NCBI RefSeq assembly: GCF_038561935.1
Contig: NZ_CP102770.1
Location: forward strand, 1,488,001 to 1,552,000
Direction: 5' to 3'
DNA: 64,000 nt
Origin: Myxococcus stipitatus
GTDB lineage: Bacteria; Myxococcota; Myxococcia; Myxococcales; Myxococcaceae
Made by a program: the position numbers and the translations under genes. Shown here piece by piece: positions 33,731 to 43,144 of the stretch (the stretch's first letter is position 1; the number at the start of each line of letters is the position of its first letter). The notes below the pieces were generated by a model, which was not told the origin of the DNA, searched no databases, and worked only from the letters and a program-made list of their open reading frames with translations.

Positions 33731-35947
33731 CTACTCTGGATGCGAGGTCGTCTCCGGCATGCCTTCAGCGGAGGGCGCCAGCGCGCTGCTGTATGTGGCC
33801 GTGAGGGTGGCGTTGGCGGCAGGCGTCAGATAGCCGTGCGCCCTGGCGCCTCCGTCGGACCAGGAGGCCCAGTTCCACGTCGTGCCGCCGCTGACCTGCG
33901 GAGATGGCGCGGTGACGTTGAGCGTGTAGCGCTCCCACGACTTGACGTTGGCGGGTGTGACGAAGCTGGTGCCGTTGACGTCGATGGTCAGCCCCGGCGG
34001 CTCCGACTGAATCGTCACATCGACGATGTGCGGCAGGAGGTATCGCGACACCGTGGTGCTCCGCCCCTTCGAGTCCGTCGCGGTGAGCAGCACCTCCACG
34101 TAGTTGGTCGTCACCGCGGGAAGGTCCTCGGGCTGCGGCGCGGTGAGCGGGACGTTGTTCCCCGACGTGGGCGGCAGGAGCGGGTGGTTGTGCTCGTTGT
34201 GATGCAAGAGCGCGCGCCATGAGAGCGAGCTCGCCGGGAGCGTGCCGTCCTCCGCGTCCGTGGCGGTCCCCGTCAACACCAGCGGCTGGCCCGCGTAGAA
34301 GCGCAAGCTCTCCAGCGGCCCCGTGATGACCGGCACGGGCGCCGTGTTGCCCGAGTCGATGCGCTGCGTGGCTGCCTGAACCGACGAGGTCCCTCGTGCA
34401 TCGCGCACCGTGAGCGAGGCCGTGAAGGTCCCCGTCGCGGTGTACACGTGGCTCGTGGTGGGCGTGGTCGTCTCCACCGCCGCGCTGCCATCTCCGAACG
34501 TCCAGATGTACCTCAGCGCATCACCATCCGGGTCGCTGCTGGTGCTCCCGTTGAACTGCACAGTCAGCGGAGTGGCCCCATCGGTGGGCGTCGCCGTGAA
34601 GGCCGCGACGGGCGGGCGATTCGTCGCACCCGTGAAGTTGATGCGCCGCACCTCTCCGCCCCCCGCGTACGTCGTGTAATAGAGCGCCGTCCCATTGGGC
34701 GAGGGACCGAAGCGCAGCATCACCGCGGAGCTGTTGCCCAGTCCCGTCGCGAACGCGCTCACGGACACCGCGCCCCCCGAGCCTCGCGTCAGCTTGAACA
34801 CCTTCCCGCAGACGTAGTCGCTGAAGAAGTACGCGTTGTCGTCCGAGGCCGCCCACGCCCCCGGAGGCGCGAAGGCGCCACCTGTAATGGAGTTGCAACC
34901 CTGGAACGGAGAGGGTGACGGGTTGGTCCCGTGCTTGTAATCGAAGATTGGATTCGTCATCCCCGCGGGCGGCGCTCCACAGTTGGTGGTGGAGTTGTTC
35001 GCGCAGTGCCCCTCGCGCGTATTCCATCCGTAGTCCGCGCCCTTGATGCCTTCGTCAATCTCCTCCCAGACGCCCTGGCCCACGTCGTTGATGAAGAACG
35101 TGCTCGTGCCCGGCTGGAAGGCGAAGCGGAACGGATTGCGCAACCCCGTCGCGTAGTTCTCCTGACACGGCCCGGTGCCCGACGGCACGCCCGCGGGATT
35201 GCCACACCGGCGGCTGCCAGCCGACGCGAACCACGGGTTGTCCGTGGGGATGGTGCCGTCCTTGCGGATGCGCAGCATCTTCCCCAGCATCACGTCCAGC
35301 CTGCGAGCGGTGGTGTTCTGTCCCGCGCAGCGCGTGGGGTCGCCAAGCTGGCAGCCGCCGTCACCCACGCTGATGTAGAGCAGCCCATCCGGGCCGAAGT
35401 GCAGGTCCCCGCCGTTGTGGTTGCCCGCCGTGGAGGGGATGTTGTCCAGCAGCACCACCTCGCTGGCCGGGTTGATGATGCTGTTGCCCGACAAGAGGAA
35501 GCGCGACACGCGATTCACCGCCACGTTGGCGATGTTCGTCGAGCACGTGTTGAACTTGTTGAACGTGTAATAGAGATACACGTGCGCGTTGCTGATGAAG
35601 TCCGGGTCCACCGCCACGCCCAGCAGGCCCCGCTCCGAGTTGGTGCAGAGCTTGGAGGACAGGTTCAGCGCCGGCGTCGCCAGCAGCACGCCTCCGGAAT
35701 ACACCCGCAGCTGTCCGCCTTGCGTGGTGATGAGCAGCCGCCCGTCCGGCGTGAAGGCCAGCGCGGTGGGCTGCGCCACCGGCGTCACCTGCGTGTCCGA
35801 ATAGGACGGCGGCAACGTGGCGGCGGTCTGGATGGAGTCCGTTCCCTCCGGGCTCGCGGCCCCTTCCGTCGAAGGTTCCGGTGCACACGCCAGGGCCAGC
35901 AGGAACAACGGCCACAACCGAGCGAAACGACAAGTCCAAGGTGTCAT
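33731..35947 (-). CDS. PQQ-type sugar dehydrogenase lipoprotein with PKD domain
   Basis: A 738-residue exported protein. The signal peptide ends LALAC (Cys about 21). Residues about 45-440 form a six-blade beta-propeller of the soluble glucose/aldose sugar dehydrogenase type: the catalytic-His segment GNHNGGDLHFGPDGLLYI and the downstream ATGLRNPFRFAF are typical. A PKD domain follows (about 445-535, DGDALRYIWTFGDGS), then further beta domains ending SWSDGGARAHGY. PQQ binding is inferred from the family. ATG 35947 is preceded by GGAG. An AT-rich stretch at about 35980-36010 probably holds the promoter. Confidence 0.85.
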   Translation of the reverse strand: MTPWTCRFARLWPLFLLALACAPEPSTEGAASPEGTDSIQTAATLPPSYSDTQVTPVAQPTALAFTPDGRLLITTQGGQLRVYSGGVLLATPALNLSSKLCTNSERGLLGVAVDPDFISNAHVYLYYTFNKFNTCSTNIANVAVNRVSRFLLSGNSIINPASEVVLLDNIPSTAGNHNGGDLHFGPDGLLYISVGDGGCQLGDPTRCAGQNTTARRLDVMLGKMLRIRKDGTIPTDNPWFASAGSRRCGNPAGVPSGTGPCQENYATGLRNPFRFAFQPGTSTFFINDVGQGVWEEIDEGIKGADYGWNTREGHCANNSTTNCGAPPAGMTNPIFDYKHGTNPSPSPFQGCNSITGGAFAPPGAWAASDDNAYFFSDYVCGKVFKLTRGSGGAVSVSAFATGLGNSSAVMLRFGPSPNGTALYYTTYAGGGEVRRINFTGATNRPPVAAFTATPTDGATPLTVQFNGSTSSDPDGDALRYIWTFGDGSAAVETTTPTTSHVYTATGTFTASLTVRDARGTSSVQAATQRIDSGNTAPVPVITGPLESLRFYAGQPLVLTGTATDAEDGTLPASSLSWRALLHHNEHNHPLLPPTSGNNVPLTAPQPEDLPAVTTNYVEVLLTATDSKGRSTTVSRYLLPHIVDVTIQSEPPGLTIDVNGTSFVTPANVKSWERYTLNVTAPSPQVSGGTTWNWASWSDGGARAHGYLTPAANATLTATYSSALAPSAEGMPETTSHPE

Positions 35948-36024
35948 GGAGCTCTCCGGGGGGAGGGTCATGAAGCACCTTGGATTTGCTTGTTAATCTT
36001 GATTTTCGCGAGTCTGAAACAGGC

Positions 36025-36049
36025 GCCTGTCGACAGGTGAACGACAGGC
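36025..36049 (-). terminator. GC-rich hairpin after the YXWGXW gene
   Basis: Perfect 8-bp inverted repeat GCCTGTCG / CGACAGGC with a 9-nt loop, 35 bp after the stop of the gene at 36084 and followed on that strand by GCCTGTTTC. Two nested palindromes (CAGGCGCCTG at 36020, CCTGTCGACAGG at 36026) overlap it. Terminator is the likely role. Confidence 0.5.
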
Positions 36050-36083
36050 ACCCCCGCGGCACGTCACGACTGTCCGCCAGTGC

Positions 36084-37178
36084 TCAGTGGTTGCGGTCGC
36101 CGCGGCCCCATCCTCGGCCGTGGCCGTGGTTGCCGACAGGCGTGGCGCCGTGGCTGCCACCAGAGCGGTGGCTCGGGGCGCGCCAGCGCTCATGTCGCTC
36201 GGAGGGACGGCTGCGCCAGCCGCCGCCGTTGTCGCGGTTGCGCCAGCCGCCGTTGTCGCGGTTGCGCCAGCGGTCATCGCGGTGATGGCCGTACCCGGGG
36301 GAGGCGTCGTGGCGCCGGTACCTGTAGTAGTCGTGGTACCTCGGCGAGCGCCAGACGCGGTCATGCCGGTAGTAGTGGCCGTGGGTCCGCCAGGGGCGGT
36401 GGTAGTAGTAGCGAACGGCCGGGGCCCGGTACCACGTGTGCGCGAAGTAGTTGGGGTGGCCCCAGCCCACCGAGACGTGCGCGTGGCGGAAGACGGGGAT
36501 GGTGATGTTCACCGAGCCGCGAGGCGCCCAGCCCCCGCCGACGAAGTGCCAGCTCAGCCCGCGCTGCACCCAGCGAGGCGACACATAGGCCAGGTCCGCG
36601 CGCGGCGGAGCGGCCCACGTGCCATCCACCCAGTCCCACTCGCTGCCAGACCAGTACCAGTAGCCCGGCTCCCAGACGAGGTTGGCCGCGGGCGCCGCGG
36701 GGCGCATCTCCTGGCGGGGCGCGGGAGGCGCCTGCCGCGTGGAGAGCGCCTCGGCGGAGACGGCGATGGGAATCTCCACCTCCGTCGTGCCCAGCCGTGC
36801 CCAGCCGCCGGAGACCCAGTACCAGGAGCCTCGGTCCTCCTCCCAGTAGCCGTTGACGAACTGGTAGCCCTCCATGGGGGCCAGCCAGGTGCCCGCGTTG
36901 AAGCGCCACTCACCGCCATCCCAGTACCAGTGGCCGGAGGCCCACACCGCGCCGCTGAACGGGCGGCGGGTCGGCCGCTCGGTGGGCAGCGCGGGCGGCG
37001 GCTGGGGCGCCGAGGGGGTCATCTCCTCGTCGGAGTCCTCGTCGTCGTACCGGTCATCCGAGTCCCGGTCCTCGTCGTCGGAGTACTCCGAGTCGTCCGC
37101 GGGCACCGGGGTTGTCTGCGCCTGGACCATCGGGGCGGACAGCAGGGCCACCATCCAGAGCCAGTTTCGAGGACTCAT
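36084..37178 (-). CDS. Exported protein with YXWGXW-type repeats
   Basis: A 364-residue exported protein. Signal peptide cleaves after APMVQA (about residue 20). A very acidic Asp/Glu/Ser stretch follows (about 28-55), then repeated aromatic motifs of the form W.SGHWYWDGGEW..NAGTW and EPGYWYWSGSEWDW. The C-terminus is rich in His, Arg, Tyr and Gly with WRNRDNGG repeats. Such WxxGxW proteins are common exported proteins of unknown function, perhaps surface or metal-binding. ATG 37178 is chosen over a GTG one codon upstream; GGAG precedes it. A GCCCCC/GGGGGC hairpin (37203-37219) lies in its leader. Confidence 0.75.
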   Translation of the reverse strand: MSPRNWLWMVALLSAPMVQAQTTPVPADDSEYSDDEDRDSDDRYDDEDSDEEMTPSAPQPPPALPTERPTRRPFSGAVWASGHWYWDGGEWRFNAGTWLAPMEGYQFVNGYWEEDRGSWYWVSGGWARLGTTEVEIPIAVSAEALSTRQAPPAPRQEMRPAAPAANLVWEPGYWYWSGSEWDWVDGTWAAPPRADLAYVSPRWVQRGLSWHFVGGGWAPRGSVNITIPVFRHAHVSVGWGHPNYFAHTWYRAPAVRYYYHRPWRTHGHYYRHDRVWRSPRYHDYYRYRRHDASPGYGHHRDDRWRNRDNGGWRNRDNGGGWRSRPSERHERWRAPSHRSGGSHGATPVGNHGHGRGWGRGDRNH

Positions 37179-37242
37179 CACATCGTCTCCGTGCAGTGCG
37201 GCGCCCCCGACGAGGGGGCAGTCGGTAAACCCATGGACGCGA

Positions 37243-37275
37243 AAGGGGCCCCCGTATTCAACCCGGGAGCCCCTT
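37243..37275 (-). terminator. Terminator of the TPR/DUF3857 gene
   Basis: A 12-bp stem with one mismatch (AAGGGGCCCCCG / CGGGAGCCCCTT), 36 bp after the stop of the gene at 37311, followed by TTT on the minus strand. A good intrinsic-terminator shape for a high-GC genome. Confidence 0.65.
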
Positions 37276-37310
37276 CGAGGATGCCTTGCCTGCCGTGGGA
37301 TTCCGAGCGG

Positions 37311-40300
37311 CTACGGCTTCACCAGAAACATCTCCCGTGTCTGGATGAGGTCCACGTCGCCGGTGAAGCCGGAGAACGGCTCGTACTGGCGCGGGGCGAT
37401 GCGCGCGCGAGGCAGGCGCAGGGACTCGGTGATGACGAGGCTGCCCCCTTCCTGCTTCTCCGTGCGGGTGAACTGGCCGAAGCGGTTCTTCACGTCCAGC
37501 GCCGGCTGCGGGTCCGGCAGGCGCCAGCCTGGGGGCAGCGTCAGCGTCACGCGCGTGTCACTGGCCTCCGTGCTGCTGATGTACAGCGGCGTGCGGCGGG
37601 AGCTGAGCTGCACGTAGCGCCGGCCCAGCTGCGCGGGGAAGGTGAGGGGCCCCAGGGCCATGCGGCCCTCGCCATCCAGCCGGCCGAAGCGCGGCACGGT
37701 GAACTCGTAGCGCAGCACGAAGGGCGCGCCCACGGCCTCCTCGTGCTCCAGCTTCACGCTCGACAGCGCGGCCCCGCCGAAGTACCGGGCCACCGCGCCC
37801 TGGAGCGCCTGGTTGCGGCTCTCCGCGGAGAGCTGGTTGAAGGCCTCGGCGAGCTGCGCGGCCTCGAAGCCCAGGTACGTCTCCTCTCCCTTGCCGCTAA
37901 GCTTTCCCTCCGCGTCCAGCGACAGCGTCAGCCGCACCTGCTTGCCAGGGGACTCCTTCAGCGCGGGCGTCTTCACCTTCTCCAGCGCCAGGCCCGGCTC
38001 GGGCAGCAGGTACGCCTCGCGCTCGCCCATGGCGAACTCGGGCAGCTCGCCGAAGGGGCCATGCCGCACCGACGTGTCCACCCACACCGGCTCGCTGCCC
38101 GGCACCTCCACGCGCAGCGCGGCGTAGGGCAGCAGGCTGTCGTTGGGGAACAGGTACTGCGTGGGGTCCACGTTGAAGGTGCGAATCGCCGCCACGCGCG
38201 AGGGGATGCCCAGCTCCTTCAGGCCCGCCTTCATCACCGACAGGCGGCTGCCCCGGTCCTGCGCCACCGTGGACGCCGCGGACTGGCTCAGGCCGTTGTC
38301 GCGGCCGGAGAAGCGCTGCATCACCGCCGCGTGCAGCGCCTTCACCGCCTCCAGGCCCTCCTTGCCCTGCGTCGCCTTGCGCGTGAAGTCCACCACCTCC
38401 GAGGTGAGCAGCCAGCGGTCCTGGAAGACGTCGCCGTAGACGCGCGCCAGGCCGTCATTGCCCGTGGCGCCCGCGCCCACCATGACGAAGGGCAGGTACT
38501 CGTTGCCAGAGGGCGGCGCGTCCGGCTCCGGAATGAACGGCGGCACGCCGTGGGCCGCGTAGTGGAAGACCTCCTCGTCGCCCTTCACCGTGGGCTCGGG
38601 CGCCTTCATCCCGTGCGCGTCCACCTTCATGCCCGTGCCCTTGGGGGCCACCACCGTGTACGTGGTCCACGCGTTGGGCTGGTTGGCAATCTGGAAGTAG
38701 AACGCGGAGGCGGTGAAGCCCGGCTGCGCGGGGCCCCGAGGCGACTCCGCCAGCAGGTACTCCACCTCCACGCTGTCGCCCACCTGGACGCCCGGCAGGC
38801 TCACGGTGTCCTTGCCCTCGATGTTCTCGGGCTCCAGCACGCGCCCATCCGCCTTGAGCGTGCGCAGCGACAGCACCTGCGCGCCGCGTGGCACGTTCAC
38901 CTCGGCGATGTCCTGCACCCCCGACTGCTCCAGCGCCTTCTGGATGGTGTGGATGCGGTTGATGACGCTGCCGTCCGGGTACACCCGCACCGCCGCCGCA
39001 TCCAGCACGAACACGGCCGAGCCACCCGTGAGGGGCTGCTCGTTGAAGCGGCGCATGGCCTCGCGCCCGTCGATGGCGTGCTCCTGGAGCAGCTCCTTGC
39101 CCGTCTTCGCGCGCTCCACCGCGCGGCGCAGCGTCAGGTCCTCACCCTCCAGGGCCAGCGCCTTCTCCCGGAGCGCGAGTGCCTCCGCGGCTTGGCCCGA
39201 GTACTCGCGCACGTCCGCCATGCGCTTGAGCAGCTCCGCGTTGCGCGGCCACGTCACCGCCAGGCCCTGGAGCACCGCCATCGCGTCGTCGTAGCGGCGA
39301 AGTCCCACGTAGAGGTTGGCCAGCGACGTGCCCACGCTCACGCTGGTGGGGTCCTTGGCGAGCAGCTGCGCGTACTCGCGCGCCGCCGCGTCCTGGTCCC
39401 CGCGCGTGCGCGCATGGTCGGCCCGGCGCGCCTCGACCCCCGGGCAGTCGGCCTGCGCCTCCACCAGCGTGTTCGCGCGCTCCACCGCGTCGCGGCGGCG
39501 CGCCAGGTTGTACTGGAGCCCCAGCGCCTCACACAGTCGAGGCTGGATTTGCAGCGCCGCCTCCAGCGATTCCTCCGCCAGCGCGTCCACGTCCAGCGTC
39601 AGCGCCGCGCGGGCGCGCGCGAGGAACAGCGGGTAGCCCGGAGGCTGCACGGCCTCGCCGGCCGTCTTCAGCGTCTCCAGCGCGGACGCGGGCTGGCCGT
39701 CGTCCATGAAGAGGTCCGCGCGAAGAAGCAGCGCGGCGACGTTGCCCGGGTCCTTGGACAGCAGCGCCTCCAGGTCCCGGGTGGCCCGGCCACGCGTCAC
39801 CTTCGTCGGCACCGTCCGGTCCGCGGCCGCCAGGTCCGCGCGCAGTGAGAGGAGCGCGGGCGTCGTCGCCTCCACCTCCGAAACCAGCCGCCGCGCGCCG
39901 TCGCCGTCACGCGCGAGCGCGTCGCGCGCCGCCAGCACGATGGAGAGGAGCTCTCCCGCCTCGCTGGCCAGGGTGTCCTTCATGCTCCGCGCGGTGGAGT
40001 ACATGCCGCGCGCCTCCGTCAGCGAGGGCGCGCTGCCCCAGGTCGCGGGCGCCGCGCCCGTGGCGGCGGTGTAGCGCACGTTGGCGGGCCGGCCGTCCTC
40101 GCGCAGCAGCGAGAAGGACAGCACACCCGTCGTCGCGCCCTTGAGCTGGCGGACGATGATGCGGTGCTTGCCGGCGGACAGCTCCACGCCCTGGTGGGTG
40201 ACGGTGGAGGTGGCGCGCTCCCAGCCTCGGCGCGTCAGCAGGGGCGTGCCATCCACCACCACCTGGTGCGAGCCCGCGCTCACCGTGCGCGCCACGTAGG

Positions 40301-41087
40301 TGGCTCCCTCCGGCACCTCCGCGTCGAAGGCCATGAGGTAGGTGTCTCCCTCGCCCGCCTCACCCGCCAGGTCCAGCCGCCCGTCCGGCGCGAGCAGCTT
40401 GCGAGGCGTCAGGGGGCCGAAGGCGCCGGTGAAGGGCCCCGCCATGGAGCCGTCCTGCTTCATGGGGGAATGCTCGTCCCACGACAGGACGTGGAAGGCG
40501 GAGAAGGGGCCCACGAGTGTCGCCTCGGGCACGCCGCCCATAGCGAGCAGGGCCGCGTCGCGGGCCTTCGTGTCGCCGCGCGACACCGCCACGGACAGCT
40601 GCGCGCCGCGCAGCAGGTAGGCCGTCTCCGCGGTGGCGCCCGCTTGGAGCGCCTCGTTCGACGCCTTCAGGATGGCCTCGTCGAGCGGCGGCGCGATGCC
40701 CGCCGAGTCCAGCGCGTAGCGCGCGGCGATGAGCGCCAGCGGGTGCCGGGGCGCGCGCTTCACCACCTCCAGCGCGGCCGTCAGCGCCCGGTCCGGTCGG
40801 CCCGCGCGCCGCGCGAGCAGGTGCTGGCCCATGAGCGCGTACGGCTCACCCGGGTCCTTCGCGATGGCCGCGTCGAAGCGCTGCTGCGCGAGCGTCGCGT
40901 CCCCGCCCATCAGGTACGCGTGGAACCCCGCGAAGGCCAGCGTGCGCGCCTCACTCGAGCCGGCCTGGACTTTCTCCGCGGCGGACTCCAGCACGCGGGG
41001 CGCGACGCTGGTGGAGGAGGTGTGGGAGCAGCCCGAGAGGCCGGCGACGAGTGCGAACGCGGTCAGGCCGCGGCGGAAGGTGCGCAT
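37311..41087 (-). CDS. Large TPR lipoprotein with DUF3857 and degenerate transglutaminase domain
   Basis: A 1258-residue lipoprotein: lipobox LSGC (Cys20), N-terminal TPR helices, a beta-rich insertion (about 200-330), a second TPR block (about 400-640), then DUF3857 (from about 660, DAAAVRVYPDGSVINRIHT) and a transglutaminase-like fold (about 880-1010) with a C-terminal beta domain. In active relatives a GDC motif supplies the catalytic Cys; here the aligned residues are Gly946-Ser947-Arg948, and the His position appears to be Tyr in LLPYAALRVEV, while Asp is kept (VWVDTS). It is probably a non-catalytic, protein-binding version. It lies 75 bp downstream of the kinase gene on the same strand. 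Confidence 0.82.
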   Translation of the reverse strand: MRTFRRGLTAFALVAGLSGCSHTSSTSVAPRVLESAAEKVQAGSSEARTLAFAGFHAYLMGGDATLAQQRFDAAIAKDPGEPYALMGQHLLARRAGRPDRALTAALEVVKRAPRHPLALIAARYALDSAGIAPPLDEAILKASNEALQAGATAETAYLLRGAQLSVAVSRGDTKARDAALLAMGGVPEATLVGPFSAFHVLSWDEHSPMKQDGSMAGPFTGAFGPLTPRKLLAPDGRLDLAGEAGEGDTYLMAFDAEVPEGATYVARTVSAGSHQVVVDGTPLLTRRGWERATSTVTHQGVELSAGKHRIIVRQLKGATTGVLSFSLLREDGRPANVRYTAATGAAPATWGSAPSLTEARGMYSTARSMKDTLASEAGELLSIVLAARDALARDGDGARRLVSEVEATTPALLSLRADLAAADRTVPTKVTRGRATRDLEALLSKDPGNVAALLLRADLFMDDGQPASALETLKTAGEAVQPPGYPLFLARARAALTLDVDALAEESLEAALQIQPRLCEALGLQYNLARRRDAVERANTLVEAQADCPGVEARRADHARTRGDQDAAAREYAQLLAKDPTSVSVGTSLANLYVGLRRYDDAMAVLQGLAVTWPRNAELLKRMADVREYSGQAAEALALREKALALEGEDLTLRRAVERAKTGKELLQEHAIDGREAMRRFNEQPLTGGSAVFVLDAAAVRVYPDGSVINRIHTIQKALEQSGVQDIAEVNVPRGAQVLSLRTLKADGRVLEPENIEGKDTVSLPGVQVGDSVEVEYLLAESPRGPAQPGFTASAFYFQIANQPNAWTTYTVVAPKGTGMKVDAHGMKAPEPTVKGDEEVFHYAAHGVPPFIPEPDAPPSGNEYLPFVMVGAGATGNDGLARVYGDVFQDRWLLTSEVVDFTRKATQGKEGLEAVKALHAAVMQRFSGRDNGLSQSAASTVAQDRGSRLSVMKAGLKELGIPSRVAAIRTFNVDPTQYLFPNDSLLPYAALRVEVPGSEPVWVDTSVRHGPFGELPEFAMGEREAYLLPEPGLALEKVKTPALKESPGKQVRLTLSLDAEGKLSGKGEETYLGFEAAQLAEAFNQLSAESRNQALQGAVARYFGGAALSSVKLEHEEAVGAPFVLRYEFTVPRFGRLDGEGRMALGPLTFPAQLGRRYVQLSSRRTPLYISSTEASDTRVTLTLPPGWRLPDPQPALDVKNRFGQFTRTEKQEGGSLVITESLRLPRARIAPRQYEPFSGFTGDVDLIQTREMFLVKP

Positions 41088-41162
41088 AGGAGTACCGAGG
41101 GATAGTGCAATCCCCCGTCACTGGCCATATTCCCCTGCGCTTCTTGGGTTTCCCCGGCCGGA

Positions 41163-43028
41163 CTACCGACGCTTGCCGTTCTTGGGCGCGGGCTTGGGCG
41201 GCTGCTTCTTGGGCGGCGGAGGGGGCGGCGTCTTCTTGGTCCCCACGGCCTTCACGGGCACCGTGGCGGCCGCCACCGCCTTCACCACGGGCGGAGTCGG
41301 CGTCGGCGTCGGCATGGGCGCCGTCGTCCCGCCCGGCGGGGACTGCTTGAGCACGTAGGTGATGCCCGAGACGCGGCAGGTGGCCTCGATGCAGCCATAG
41401 GCGGGGAAGGGCGCGTCGCCGAACTGCTCCACCCAGCCGGTGCCCAGCACCAGGGGCTCGAAGAGGGCGCGGCGGTCCTTGCCCGCGCCGATGAACGCCT
41501 CCAGCCGGCCCTCGGCGTCCACCGCCAGCTCCAGCGTCACATCCCCCGTCCGGGGCGACTCCATGCCCAGCATGGCGCCCCGCCGCTCCCCCAGCGCCCA
41601 CTCCAGCCGCAGGGGCTCGCCCACGCCGTTGTGGACCAGCGCCACGTAGCGGCCCGTGGTGCCCAGCAGCATCATCGCGACGGTGGGCGGCGCGGAGGGC
41701 TGGTACAGGTTGAACATGTCGCGCAGGCGGCGCTCCCACGTGGGCGGCGGCCCCGCCACGGAGAACTGGCTCGTGAGGCTGAGGATGTCGCCATCCCGGC
41801 GCGTGACGTCCACGCGCACGCGCCCCACCGGCTGCGTGTCCTCCTGCCACGGGAAGACGAGCGTCTTGTCCTCCAGGTGCACCGGACGGCCCGCGACGAC
41901 GAGGCTCTGCTCGGCCAGGCCCTCGCCCAGCGTCACCCTGCGGCGCTCGGCGTTGGCCTCCTCGCGGCCCGGCACTGGCTGCGTCTTGGGCTCGCCCAGG
42001 TAGCCCATGATCGCGGCACCGGGGGCGATGGGCGCGCGGCGCTCTCCGCTCAGGTAGTAGGCCGTGCCCAGCACGGCGCTCGCGGCCAGCACCATGAGGC
42101 TCGCGGCCACCCGCAGCGTGACACGCACCACCTGGCGCACGCCCGCCTTGAAGCGCTGCATGCGTGTCTGCTTCACGGGCAGCAGCGACGGGAGGCTGCC
42201 GGGGACCAGCAGCTCCAGGTCCGCGATGAGCGCCGCCACCGACGGGTAGCGGTCCTCCGGGTCCGGCTTGAGGCACTTGGTGACGATGCCGTCCAGCCGC
42301 GCGTCCAGCCCGGGCTTGCGCTGGGACGGCGGGTCGAACGTGCCCAGCGGCACCTCGCCGGTGAGCCACTCGTAGAGGATGACGCCCAGCGAGAAGATGT
42401 CCGCGCGCGCGTCCGCGTTCTTCGCGTCCACGCGCTGCTCGGGCGCCATGTACGACAGCGTGCCCATGGACACGTGCGTGGACGTCAGCGCGTAGCGCGA
42501 GGACGGGCTGGCATCATCCAGGAACGACGCGAGCCCGAAGTCGGACACCTTCGCGATGCCGCCGGCCTGCTGGTCCAGCAGGATGTTCTCCGGCTTCAGG
42601 TCGCGGTGGATGACGCCGCGGCCGTGCGCGTACTCGATGGCCCGGCAGATTTCGAGCATCCGCCGGAGCGCCCCGAGCATGTCGAGCTGCGGCGCGCGGA
42701 TCAGCTCGCGCAGCGACGGGCCGTCCACGAACTCCATCACCAGGTAGTAGGTGCTGTCCGTCTTGCCCTTGTCGACGATGGAGACGATGTGGGGGTGGCT
42801 CAGCGCGGCGAGCGCCGCGGCCTCCTTCTGGAAGCGGGCGATGAAGGAGGGGTCCTTGGCCAGCTCCGCGTTGAGCAGCTTCACCGCGACGGTGCGGCCC
42901 AGGGAGAGCTGGGTGGCCTTGTGGACCTCGCCCATGCCTCCGGTGCCGACGAGCTTTTCAAGGCGGTAGCCGCTGATGAGGTCCGGTGAACGGGGCCGGC
43001 TGATCGCCGTCGGGTCGATGGAGGACAT
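41163..43028 (-). CDS. Membrane-anchored Ser/Thr protein kinase
   Basis: A 621-residue eukaryotic-type kinase. Glycine loop GTGGMGEV (28-35), catalytic Lys50, HRDLKPEN (141-148), DFG (163-165) and APEQ are all present, so it should be active. A membrane helix follows (about 303-327), then an exported beta-rich sensor-like domain of about 230 residues and a Pro/Lys/Ala-rich tail ending in a basic run. The exported part has no recognised PASTA repeats. It may share a transcript with the large TPR lipoprotein downstream. The signal and substrates are unknown. Confidence 0.92.
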   Translation of the reverse strand: MSSIDPTAISRPRSPDLISGYRLEKLVGTGGMGEVHKATQLSLGRTVAVKLLNAELAKDPSFIARFQKEAAALAALSHPHIVSIVDKGKTDSTYYLVMEFVDGPSLRELIRAPQLDMLGALRRMLEICRAIEYAHGRGVIHRDLKPENILLDQQAGGIAKVSDFGLASFLDDASPSSRYALTSTHVSMGTLSYMAPEQRVDAKNADARADIFSLGVILYEWLTGEVPLGTFDPPSQRKPGLDARLDGIVTKCLKPDPEDRYPSVAALIADLELLVPGSLPSLLPVKQTRMQRFKAGVRQVVRVTLRVAASLMVLAASAVLGTAYYLSGERRAPIAPGAAIMGYLGEPKTQPVPGREEANAERRRVTLGEGLAEQSLVVAGRPVHLEDKTLVFPWQEDTQPVGRVRVDVTRRDGDILSLTSQFSVAGPPPTWERRLRDMFNLYQPSAPPTVAMMLLGTTGRYVALVHNGVGEPLRLEWALGERRGAMLGMESPRTGDVTLELAVDAEGRLEAFIGAGKDRRALFEPLVLGTGWVEQFGDAPFPAYGCIEATCRVSGITYVLKQSPPGGTTAPMPTPTPTPPVVKAVAAATVPVKAVGTKKTPPPPPPKKQPPKPAPKNGKRR

Positions 43029-43144
43029 GGCGGTAACTGGGGGCCGCCAGGGTAGCAGAAACGCCTGCTACAGGTGGCTCATGCGAGCCTTGGGTCGCCT
43101 GGACCCTCCCTTTCCCGCCAGGAAGGCCCGGGGAAATCGCCCGG

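Noticed and set aside
36087-39848. 1253-codon open frame on the plus strand
   Set aside because: It is antisense to the YXWGXW and DUF3857 genes. The product is Arg/His/Gly/Ala-rich without any recognisable domain.
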